Origin: Owenia fusiformis
Taxonomy: Eukaryota; Annelida; Polychaeta; Sabellida; Oweniidae
Assembly: GCA_903813345.2 (NCBI GenBank)
Contig: CAIIXF020000002.1
Location: 3,200,001-3,264,000, forward strand
Direction of reading: 5' to 3'
Length of the DNA: 64,000 nucleotides
The notes under the pieces were generated by a model, which searched no databases, was not told where the DNA came from, and worked only from the letters and a program-made list of their open reading frames with translations. This document shows, in pieces, positions 37,790 through 48,284 of this stretch (positions are counted from its first letter, which is position 1; every line of letters begins with the position of its first letter). A program made the position numbers and the translations under genes.

Positions 37790-38970
37790 AACCCCCTCAT
37801 TGAACTACATTTTAAAGGCTCTTTTTGTTTGAATTTTATTTAACATAACCTGTGAGGAAAATGTGTATTGATGGAAATGTAACTTGACTTCATTTCCAAT
37901 GCCCCCAAGGTTTCCCAATTTTTTCCTCAATCACAATAGGTCGAAAATTGGTGATAAACTTTATGAATTTGTGAAAATCGTCATTCCTATGTAAACCAAT
38001 GGAAAATGGTGGGTTCGGGGCAAATCTGATTTCAGGGTACCTAACCAGTAAAAGACTCACCTAAAATATTTTTATAATTATAGAAAATTGAATTGTCTAC
38101 TTTTTGTACTCTAAGTGTTCAGTTTACTTTATGAATACTTAAGTAACAGAAAAATAATTTTGACTTTGAAGACCTATAACTTTTTAAAACTGAGGAAACA
38201 TATCAAATTTTTATTAAACAAAGTAAGCAAATACAATTTTGGCCGCCTAACTTGCATTTTTTGCAACATCTCAGATGGATAAATATTCTGTCATATGACT
38301 TGCGGCAAACTTACTATTTCCCATTGGTTTGCATGGGAATGTCGATTTTCCAAAATTCATCAGATTTATCATCAATTTTCAACCTATTGCAATAGACTAG
38401 ATGCGAGTAGAAATGATCTTGAATTACGTCATTAAATATTCAAAATTCAGTCAAAGTGATGTCATATTTGAAATCTACATGTAAAAATACATCTAAAAAT
38501 ATGGTTTCGAAAATTGTTTATCAACTTTGAAAATTTAATATTTTTTGAAAATGTGACTTCTAGTTCGGGTTGATTCCCCATAGACCCCATATTACAAAAT
38601 CACAAAAAGTGAAATATCTTTTCTTGTATTGGACATATAACATTTTCTTTTACTGGACATACTTTAATTTGCATAACTATTGGATACATTAGGGCTATAT
38701 GAAAATTGAACCACTAAAACAGATGTAATTTAAATTAAAGGGAACTTTCTACTATACCCACCATGCTATCTGACCCGAGCGAGCCACCTGGTGGTGAAAC
38801 TGGCAACTACCTACTCGCATTTGCGTTATTGAGGAAGAATTGGGAACATTTGGAGGCATTGGAAATTAATTAAATTACATTCCCATCAATATTATAAGTA
38901 TTTTCCTCGCAGGTAATGGAAATAGAAATTCAAACATAAAGAGGCTTTAACACGTAGTTCAATGAGGGAA
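37790..38970. mobile_element. Nested inverted-repeat element inside the satellite element
   Basis: Left arm from 37790 (ACCCCCTCATTGAACTAC, TGAGGAAAATGT, TTTCCAATGCCCCCAAGG) and right arm to 38970 are inverted copies over about 150 bp. A second inner pair is CCAATGGAAAATGG near 38000 and TTTCCCATTGG near 38320. No coding frame. Part of it (38440-38830) recurs at 1738-2165. Confidence 0.68.
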
Positions 38971-39149
38971 CTAAGATTGCCAAACTTACGGAGGGGAGTG
39001 TATGTAACGTAAATATTTCTAAGATTCAATCCTTTTTTCTCTCATTCAACAGAAGATTTGGGGTAGATGTTGCTCTTGACCATGGTATAAGGTCGTTATT
39101 CACCTGTGGGGATGATATGGGTAATATCCCTCGGATGATATCGATATTT

Positions 39150-40680
39150 CCCTCGGTCACTATAGCGTATGTATCGTTAGTATATCGCTCTATAGGATAT
39201 ATATCGAATATATCGTATATATCATGTGTATATCGGTCAATATCTTGAAAAGAGGATATGTATAGAATATATCGTGTATATCATTAGTTTATCGCTCTAT
39301 ATCTTGAAAAGAAGATATATATCGAATATAGCGTATATATCGTGTATATCGTCGTGTATAATTTTAAGAACTGATTCAACAAACCCTGTATTGGGGATAT
39401 ATATCCGATATATATCTTGAAGACAGGATATATATCAAATATAGCGTATATATCTTGTGTATATCGTTCTATATCTTGAAAAGAGGATATATATCGAATA
39501 TATCGTGCATATCGTGTATATCGTCATGGATAATTTTAAGAACTGATTCAACAAACCCTGTATTGGGGATATATATCCGATATATATCTTAAACACAGGA
39601 TATATATCGAATATAGCGTATATATCTTGTGTATATCGTTCTATATCTTGAAAAGAGGATATATATCGAATATATCGTGTATATCGTGTATATCGTCGTG
39701 TATAATTTTAAGAACTGATTCAACAAACCCTGTATTGGGGATATATATCCGATATATATCTTGAAGACAGGATATATATCAAATATAGCGTATATATCTT
39801 GTGTATATCGCTCTATATCTTGAAAAAGAGGATATATATCGAATATAACGTGTATATCGTGTATATCGTCATGAATAATTTTAAGAACTGATTCAACAAA
39901 CCCTGTATTGGGGATATATATCCGATATATATCTTGAAGACAGGATATATATCAAATATAGCGTATATATCTTGTGTATATCGCTCTTTATCTTGAAAAG
40001 AGGATATATATCGAATATATCGTGTATATCGTCGTGTATAATTTTAAGAACTGATTCAACAAACCCTGTATTGGGGATATATATCCGATATATATCTTGA
40101 AGACAGGATATATATCAAATATAGCGTATATATCTTGTGTATATCGTTCTATATCTTGAAAAGAGGATATATATCGAATATATCGTGTATATCGTGTATA
40201 TCGTCATGGACAATTGTAAGAACCGACTTAACAATCTCTGTATTGGGGATATATATCCGATATATATCTTAAACACAGGATATATATATCGAATATAGCG
40301 TATATATCTTGTGTATATAGTTCTATATCTTGAAAATAGGATATATATCGAATATATCGTGTATATCGTGTATATCGTCATGAATAATTTTAAGAACTGA
40401 TTCAACAAACCCTGTATTGAGGATATATATCCGATATATATCTTGAAGACAGGATATATATCAAATATAGCGTATATATCTTGTGTATATCGCTCTTTAT
40501 CTTAAAAAGAGGATATATATCGAATATATCGTGTATATCGTGTATATCGTCGTGTATAATTTTAAGAACTGATTCAACAAACCCTGTATTGGGGATATAT
40601 ATCCGATATATATCTTGAAGACATGATATATATCGAATATAGCGTATATATCATGTGTATATTGCTCTTTATCCCATACT
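39150..40680. repeat. ATATATCG satellite, right block of ~172-bp units
   Basis: About eight tandem units, each with AATTTTAAGAACTGATTCAA then CAAACCCTGTATTGGGGATA, CCGATATATATCTTGAAGAC and GATATATATCGAATATA. Spacing between repeats of GAACTGATTCAAC is roughly 165-178 bp. The higher-order unit is built from 8-12 bp ATATATCG-like submotifs. Confidence 0.88.
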
Positions 40681-40856
40681 TGGACGTGTTACAGGTACAT
40701 AAAGCCGGTTGGTAAAAACTTATATTTTCATCAGCGGGCAGATATAGCTATACGTCCCGCTCCGAGCGGGCAGATATAGTATATCTGCCCGCTACGTCAT
40801 AATCGCCGTTCGCATTTTTGTTCATAATTTGTAACGTTCGCGTAATGACTGTACAC

Positions 40857-41078
40857 GACAATGGAGAAAACACAGACAATCGGGATCTGTTTGATGGTTT
40901 AAAAAAGGGAAGGAGCATCCACTTAATCAATCAAAAATTCGAGAAATTAAATGTGGGAATATTTGAGGGAACAGGAAAACCAGCCCACGGCCAAGAAAAA
41001 AAAACTGGACATGAATATTCTAAAATATTTCCACGATTGAACAATGTGAACCAGATGACCAAGATTGGTATGGGATAA
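40857..41078 (+). CDS. Short unassigned reading frame inside the satellite element
   Basis: From ATG at 40845 a frame of about 77 residues (longer with an upstream ATG at 40818) ends at TAA 41076-41078. It lies in the only stretch of the element that is neither satellite nor inverted repeat and has more balanced base composition. Composition is polar and basic (DNGENTDNRDLFDGLKKG). I recognise no family. It may be a captured host or transposon fragment, or chance. Confidence 0.3.
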   Translation, partial: DNGENTDNRDLFDGLKKGRSIHLINQKFEKLNVGIFEGTGKPAHGQEKKTGHEYSKIFPRLNNVNQMTKIGMG

Positions 41079-41079
41079 A

Positions 41080-41225
41080 CATATTATCCTATAGTCGGTT
41101 CAGGATATTTGGATTATCCCTTGGCCAATATAATATATTTTCCCTCGGGACCTGCGGCCCTCGGGCAAATATATTATATTGGCCTCGGGATAATCCCAAT
41201 ATCCTGAACCTCATATAGGATAATC
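41080..41225. repeat. Hairpin with CTCGGGACCTGCGGCCCTCGGG core
   Basis: Arms TTATCCTATA, GGTTCAGGATATTTGGATTA and GGCCAATATAATATATTT pair with AAATATATTATATTGGCC, GATAATCCCAATATCCTGAA and TATAGGATAAT, making a near-perfect stem around the GC-rich core. Confidence 0.8.
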
Positions 41226-41445
41226 TCTATATATCTTTGCAAGAGGATACATATCGAATATAGCGTGTATATCGTCATGGGTAAATGCTAGGGACATGAT
41301 AAAATCTGGAGAAGTATATCTGGCCAGATTTTATATAGCCTTATATACCGACGATATATATCGAATATATCACATGTAAGTCAATGAGAGGCAGTATAGC
41401 GATATATATCGCTATACAACGATATAGCCATTCCTGCACCATTCT

Positions 41446-44400
41446 CTATTTTGACCAGCCAAATTTTCAGAGATAATCTCATCAATGTGTCTTTTGCTGG
41501 ACATGATTTTAGGGCTTTGGTAGACACTGGTGCTCAAATATGTGCAATAAATTACAATGTGTTGAAACGATTTCCTGAACTTGTGACTCAAATTCAAAAC
41601 TCAAGTGTAAAGAAATGCGTGACCGCAAATGGCGATTCCTTACAAATAATTGGAGAAATATACACAACAATTGATATTGCGGATAGGACAGCTCAAATAA
41701 AATTGCAAGTCATAGATAACTTAGATCACGATATCATTATCGGGGTCGACTTTTTGTCAGCTTATGAAGTTACAATTGATTTCAAATCCAAAAAGATACA
41801 ATGCCCAATACCAGAACAATCAACTCTGTTTGCCGATATAGTTATTCCTCCAAAGTCCGAAGTTGCGTGTTTAGTGAAAACCCGAGACAAATTTCCGAAT
41901 GGTGTCATAGGAGAGTGCAGTAGAATTAATTTGAAATTACCGGTAGTAGTTGCTTCATCAGTGTCTTGTTTACAAAATGACCGCGTCCCAATAAAAATCA
42001 TGAATATTACAGAAAATGAAAAAATTATTTACAAGTCTACTAAACTGGGCAAATTCACATGTTTGACTAGTGATACGGAACTGGTTAGTCTATCAGCAGG
42101 CCAAAACAAGCAGATAAATAATTCTAAACAAGAAAGAGACCACATGTCAAACAGATGTTCTAAGAACACAAGATCATACCAGAAGGGCAAAACGACTCAA
42201 AGTGAACCTGTATACCGGACATTAAACAATGACGGTAACAACAGTTCAAGTAACTCAAAATGGCTGAAGAGTAAAATAAACCATACCCAAAATCAAAATA
42301 CAAAATACTTCACTCATAAGCAAGGCAAATACACAAATACACCAAGCACAAGCATGTGGGGTGCACCTGTTATATTAGTTAAAAAGCCATCCACAAAACC
42401 CAATGAACCACAACAATTTCGATTCTGTGTAGACTGGAGAAAATTAAATGCCCAAACAGTGGAAACATCTTTTCCAATGCCTCTTATCAATGAATATATA
42501 GAATCAATTGGCTCCCAAGCACCACAATACTTTACAAGCATTGACCTCGCAAACGCATATCATCAACAAAGTTTAGCAAAGGAAGACAGAGAGAAAACTG
42601 CTTTTGTCACGCATGAAGGGTCATTCCAAATGAAGCGTACAGGCATGGGTCTTAGAGGTTCTGCAGCTTCTTTTCAACGCCTCATGACGTCAGTATTGCA
42701 AAACTTGAATTGGACATGCGCATTAGTGTATTTAGATGATATTGTGGTTCATAGTCCTACATTTGACCTACATTTACAACATATTGACGCGGTGTTGTCA
42801 CGCATACAAGATGCTGGCCTGAAAATCAAAGGTTCAAAATGTCAATGGGCACAAAAAGAGCTCAAATATTTAGGTCATATAATCGATCGTTCAGGTTCTA
42901 GTCCAGATCCAGCTAAGGTGGAATGTGTGAAGAATTATCCAACACCCAAGAATGTTAAGCAAATCAGACAATTTCTGGGAGTGTCTGGATTTTATCGCAG
43001 GTATATCAAAGGATATTCAACACACTCGAGGCCATTGACCATGCTCACTCAGAAAGATACACCATTTGTATGGGGCATGGATCAACAGAAAGCTTTTCAA
43101 TATCTGAAAGATACATTATGTAGTAAGACAGTATTAGCATATCCAAATTTTGAAGCACCTTTCACGCTAACTACTGATGCGAGCAAACAGGGCATAGGAG
43201 CGTGTCTATCACAGAACATTCAAGGTGAGGAAAAAATCATTGCATACGCAGGCAGGTCATTGTCTGCTGCAGAGAAGAACTACTGTACAACCGATTTAGA
43301 AGGACTTGCAGTTGTCTGGTCAATCAAGTATTGGAGACAATATCTTGAAAATTCCAAATTCACAATAATCACAGATCACGAGAGTTTGAAATGGTTTTTC
43401 AATCAGAAACAACTGATCGGGTCAAGAAGAGCAAGGTGGTCTCTATACCTCCAGAACTTCAACTTTGAAATAAAGTATCGACCTGGCAGGATAAATGGGT
43501 TAGCTGATGGACTTAGTCGCAGAGAATACCCACCTCCCAGCGATCAAGTATTGCAACAACAAGTGGATGAAGAACTGAGGATGTTTCCAATGGATGTCAA
43601 CATTCAACAAGGAAATAAAACCAAAGGAAGTAGAAGCAAGATGGGTCAAATAAAACCAGATACACCACCAATGAGGTCAATTCGTACACGTGCACCACAA
43701 GTGCCATTGAATGAAGCGAAAACATCAGATAGTAGGCAAACTGAAGAATCACTGGATGTCCATGAGGATCAAGGTAAAGAAATGAAAGATATATTATCTC
43801 CTCAACTACAGTCTAATTTGAGACGAGTTGCGAAATTACAAAGAGAAGATGCTTTTTGTACCAATATCATTAAGTACATTGAGGATGATCTCCTACCTAA
43901 TGACACCAAACAAGCCAGGCGAATCCTACTGACGTCAGCAGACTTCATAATGCAGAGAGGTGTCTTATATCATTGGCATCAAGACAACTCAAGAAAACAA
44001 GCCAAGATGATACAACAGTTAGTACATCCATTAACGTTGGTTGACATGGCGTTGACGAGTATGCATGACGATGTTGAAGGAGGCCACTTAGGGCTGCAGA
44101 GAACACTTGCGAGAATCAAAGAAAGATTCTATTGGCCATTCATGAACAAAACAGTAGACAACTGGATCAAATCATGTGTGTCGTGTAATGGGCGAAAGCC
44201 GGGCACCAGAGGAACTGGGAAATTGCTACCTATGCCTATTCCCGATGCCATATTTTGTATGTGTGCTATTGACGTTCTGGGACCATTGACAACATCAAGT
44301 CAGGGAAACAAGTATATCGTTAGCTTTACTGACCATTTATCAAAATATTGTGTTGCCTTACCCTCTGCGAATCAATCAGCAGAGACAATAGCTCAGTTAT

Positions 44401-45053
44401 TGTTTGACCGGGTTTTCTGTATTTTTGGTGTTCCAATGAGTTTATTGAGCGATCAAGGCCAAAACTTTTTATCAAATCTTGTGTCACAACTATGCTTGAT
44501 GTTTAATTGTCAACGAAAACGCACCTCAAGCTATCACCCGGCTTGTAATGGGCAGGTAGAAGTGCGGAACAAGGTGTTATGCAACATGATGGCGATGTAT
44601 GTTGACAAGCAGCAAAAGAACTGGGATCTGGCTCTTCCTGCAATCTGTCAAGCATACAACTCATCAGTACATGCATCCACAAACCAAATTCCAGCAGTGA
44701 TGATGTTTGGCAGACTACCAAGAATGGTAATTGACACAAATTACATAATTCCTGATAATGTCTCAAATGATGTTCAACAGCATCTTGCAAGAATTATGAA
44801 AAATGTTGCAGATGCTGAGCAGAGTGCTAAAGATGCTTTAACTCAGCAGAAACAGCAAATGAAGGAATATTATGATAAGAAAAATGAGAACAAACGATCT
44901 GATTTTGCATGTGGAGACATTGTATATTTACATGTTCCACGCGTGACACCAGGCTTATCAAAGAAATTGGCATTCAGCTACCATGGCCCATACATTATCT
45001 ATGAAATGTCAAACAATATCGCGTATATTAACATAGTGCTTGAACCGATTTAA
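41446..45053 (+). CDS. pol: Gypsy Pol polyprotein (protease, RT, RNase H, integrase)
   Basis: About 1200 uninterrupted residues, numbered from the TTG codon at 41451, which continues the Gag frame. Order: aspartic protease (ALVDTGAQICAIN, residues 22-34), reverse transcriptase (FRFCVDWRKLN near 323; YLDDIVVHS near 427), RNase H (TDASKQGIGACLSQ near 575), integrase zinc finger (H-x-x-x-x-x-x-H as HDDVEGGH near 872 with CVSCNGRKP), and integrase core Asp (AIDVLGPL), Asp (SDQGQNF) and Glu (NGQVEVRN), with 35 residues between the last two as in DD35E enzymes. There is no start codon of its own, consistent with an originally fused Gag-Pol. All catalytic motifs are intact, so the polyprotein was recently functional. 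Confidence 0.93.
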
Positions 45054-46867
45054 GAATAAAAGAGTACTATAAAAGGTACAGTATAATTATGATATTCAAA
45101 ATAATATGCGTGAATTACTAAAGCATGAGATATTAGTAGATTAACATTTAGATTATTAGCCTGGCCAGGGTACTAACAAAATCAGCAAATATTAGTACGT
45201 AGCTGAGAAAATCTTAAATTCAAAACATTTTGACAACTGTCTATAAGGTGACTGATGTTGCATTTATACACATGTGTTCCGTTTTATATTTCTGCATCAT
45301 TTCGAAATCATAGGATGCTTTAACTAGTCTCTAAGAAATACTTGTACTTCCAAGCTCATTCATGAATTTGGGAGTGCTCGCCTTCATTACGTAATGGCTA
45401 TTGTGTTGTATGACAGTAACTTACTGACCTGGTTGACCTGTTTAGGTGTAATTAGGATAAGGTTCAATGTTGTTCTATGCTTACTCAAAGCAGTTGGTTT
45501 CAATTTATCTATGGTTGAAAAACATTATTAAATTTTTTGTGTTCGATATCCCCGACGAGGAATTCTTTCCCTTTTCTATCTTTATGCGAGCTCGCGAAAT
45601 AAACAAATTTTAGAATGAGATTCCACTTTGTAATTTTTTTCCAAATCTGTAAAATGTTGCAACGTAAAATTAAAAAATAATACAATTATACATATAATCT
45701 CAATTATAAACGCCCTCCTTTTATAAACATCTACAGCTAAGATGATTTTGGTATACCAAGTTACATGTATAACCAAATCCCAATTAAAAAATGTAAATAT
45801 TCCAAATTTTTTATGTTATTTTTGTGCCAAGTTTTGGCAGGGTCGACCCATTTATGAAATGCACTTACCCAGTGTCCAATTTTTCTTATCCCCTTTTGTG
45901 TCCCAATTGCCCCAATCATTTTTTTGAAATCCCCTTTTCAACGAGAACATCATACGTTGAGGTACAGTACAGGTACAGATCTGGGGTACAGTATAATGTC
46001 CGAAAAAAGGCTGGGAGCCTGTGTAAGTGAATGGAGAAGCATCACAAACAACATCGATGCCAGTGATACAGACTGCGATACTTTATTACAATTTTGCCAA
46101 AGAAACAAAAAGTGCCGAAATTCTGACCATCCCCAAAGAGAGAAGATCTACTACGCGCTACGATTTATTCGAGAGTTGCTTCAAGTTTCTAGTTTCAGGT
46201 ACCCAAAACAGGGCAACAGTCATGCCATCTATAGACGAGGTCGAATCGAACAGAGAATTGCCATCTCAAAATGCTGAATGACAAAATGACACAATCAGAG
46301 ATATATGGAACGATATCCTCCCAAATGCCAGACAATAAGTCACAATGCTAAAAGTGACTATAAAACAGAACATTGATATACGACAAATATTTGAACACGT
46401 GGACGATTAGATGTGTGCTACAAGATTCGCAGAACATTCTACTGACAGATGAAGCATCAAGATTGATACAAGAATGAACATTTGCGCCTGATCCAGATGA
46501 GATCACAATTATGTGACCCGAATGATGAATAAAGTTTAGATAACTGAACATAATCCTGTTGATTGGTAGCAGGATGGACTTTTCTATACATATTAATGAA
46601 GAAAGTTATCAATGACTGTTAGGTTAAATAAAAACACACGTCATAACTGTGTTACTGCATTTACATGTATTTAATTGCCAAGATCACGCATGAGTTACCA
46701 AATTATTGTAATAGTCATAGAAACTGTGATTGTTAAAAATATTGTACTTCATATACTTAAGGGTGAACATATTACTTTCGTACGTCGTCAAACCAGCATT
46801 AGAAAATGTATCGTTATGAAGCCATGTAATAATTCTCAGGGGAGAATTTTCCCAGAGGAGGGGCGAG
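45054..46867. other. Untranslated 3' internal region of the Gypsy element
   Basis: 1.8 kb between the pol stop and the 3' LTR. It has only short frames, none with a signal peptide, transmembrane segment or recognised envelope features. The last 14 bases form the polypurine tract. Confidence 0.6.
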
Positions 46868-47613
46868 TGTTGAGAACAGTATTTCACAATGCTGACAGCC
46901 CAAGATTTATTAGGTACATCCTGAGGTCAGTTCTGTTTATAAACATGCTCCTGATATGACTGGATCTAAATATGTAAATCAGCTTTCCTGTAATCAATTA
47001 TAGCCAGGTGCATGACGAAGGTCCAACGTTTGTCTGTTCTTGCATTATCCTGACAATGACATCATTTCTATCTTTAGAACTCTATGTAATAAGTAACCAA
47101 TCAGAGTCAATGATGAGATGCGTTTTGTTAACGTTTCAAATGGTATATAAGTTGTGAATGAATGTAAGATCAGGGTGAAGAAAATGATAGGGGAAAGATG
47201 GTGGGAAGATAGTGGAAAAGAATCTGAAAACTTACAATCGTCATGATGTCGGAAAATAAGTCAAGGAGCCGAGGAAAGGAAATGGAGAAAACTAGGTAAA
47301 CGAGGATGCCAAATTTAACATTGGTCTGACAGAGTAAACGAAAGTGAAATGGTTTAACGTACATATTATTGTTCACATGTTCACAGTTGATTAAAGGTTA
47401 CACATTAATAAAGTAATTGTATTATGTAACTTATATTCGTTATTCATATTTGCGAGTACGGTAAGACTAGACGATCTAAATATCTCTCACAGCCAAGCAT
47501 TTTCATGTCACAGCCAAGCATTTTCATGTCACAGCCAAGCATTTCGTATTATACAGCCAAACAATTTAAACATTAAATTAATCATTATTAGGTGGCAAAA
47601 ACCACGTATAACA
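46868..47613 (+). repeat. 3' LTR of the Gypsy element
   Basis: Direct copy of the 5' LTR at a constant 12197-bp offset, including the 21-bp triplet. The target duplication CTTG follows. Confidence 0.9.
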
Positions 47614-48284
47614 CTTGAAACAAAAACTAATAATTTAGATAATGTTGAAGAGTACAACGACTTCTCTTCAAAATTCGTTATATTATATTCATCAGAAAAT
47701 ATTCCTTATATATATTCCTAATTCCTACTCATCATATTATCATCAGAAATCTTCATGGGTAATGAATATTGTTTCACCAAGGCACAAGGCAAACCCCTTC
47801 CCTATCCATTACCACTGCAAGAACCCACCCCTTCCCGTGATATTTCAGTTATATTTGTCCAAACTTTCATTATATCATAATGACTATCATAACTTTATGG
47901 AACATAACATTTAATCGGGAATGTGTTCATTCCACAGCAAGCCTGTAGTGGTAGATTTAGTTGTTGTTTATCAAATTACCACCAGTAGCGCTAGCATACA
48001 TGTAGCTCAGCATGTACATTTAACTCTCAGTAGGCATTCGCTGTAATTAATACCTACACGCAAGTCAATTAACCTTAAAGTGCCCCATTACCCTATCAGA
48101 TTAAAATGTTAGTGGAAGAGATGTATGAAATATGTTAAGATATGTGTTGTTTTGCTTGAAAGAGGATTGATGCAGTCTTTGAATAATAAGTGTATGACTG
48201 ATTAATATGGGAATATAGTACTAAACTATTCATGCTCTACAGCTTCAATTAAAATATACTCACATCAGAAGCAGAGTAGTGGTG

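Larger units (their letters stand above)
36755..41445. mobile_element. 4.7-kb non-autonomous TIR element packed with ATATATCG satellite
   Basis: The ends are inverted: GGTGCAGGAATGGCTATATC from 36760, and its complement ending GCCATTCCTGCACC at 41440. Inversion extends into the TATAGCGATATATATCG tracts. The 10-bp CTATTTTGAC at 36745-36754 and 41446-41455 is the target duplication inside the gag-pol frame. A 9-10 bp duplication suits a Mutator-like mechanism, but no transposase is present. The interior holds satellite arrays (36770-37545, 39150-40680, 41230-41440), a nested inverted-repeat element (37790-38970), a short unassigned reading frame (40857-41078) and a hairpin (41080-41225). Confidence 0.87.
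34671..47613 (+). mobile_element. Gypsy-type LTR retrotransposon, interrupted by a 4.7-kb insertion
   Basis: Two 746-bp LTRs (34671-35416, 46868-47613) begin TG and end CA and are flanked by CTTG on both sides (34667-34670, 47614-47617). Without the insertion the element is about 8.2 kb. Gag lies at 35520-36755 and protease-RT-RNase H-integrase at 41446-45053, originally in one frame. A purine-rich tract AGAGGAGGGGCGAG (46854-46867) precedes the 3' LTR. Only one LTR difference was seen (T versus C in AACTTA(C/T)ATTCG), so integration was recent. About 1.8 kb lies between pol and the 3' LTR without a recognisable envelope gene. Confidence 0.92.

Noticed and set aside
46027-46281. Two overlapping frames after Gypsy pol, considered as an envelope gene
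   Set aside because: No signal peptide, membrane segment, furin-like site or cysteine pattern; too short.
47618-48284. Searched for a RAG2-like kelch partner and RAG-type CACWRTG termini beside the RAG1-like gene
   Set aside because: No long frame or kelch motif, and no convincing heptamer-like terminal repeat on either side.
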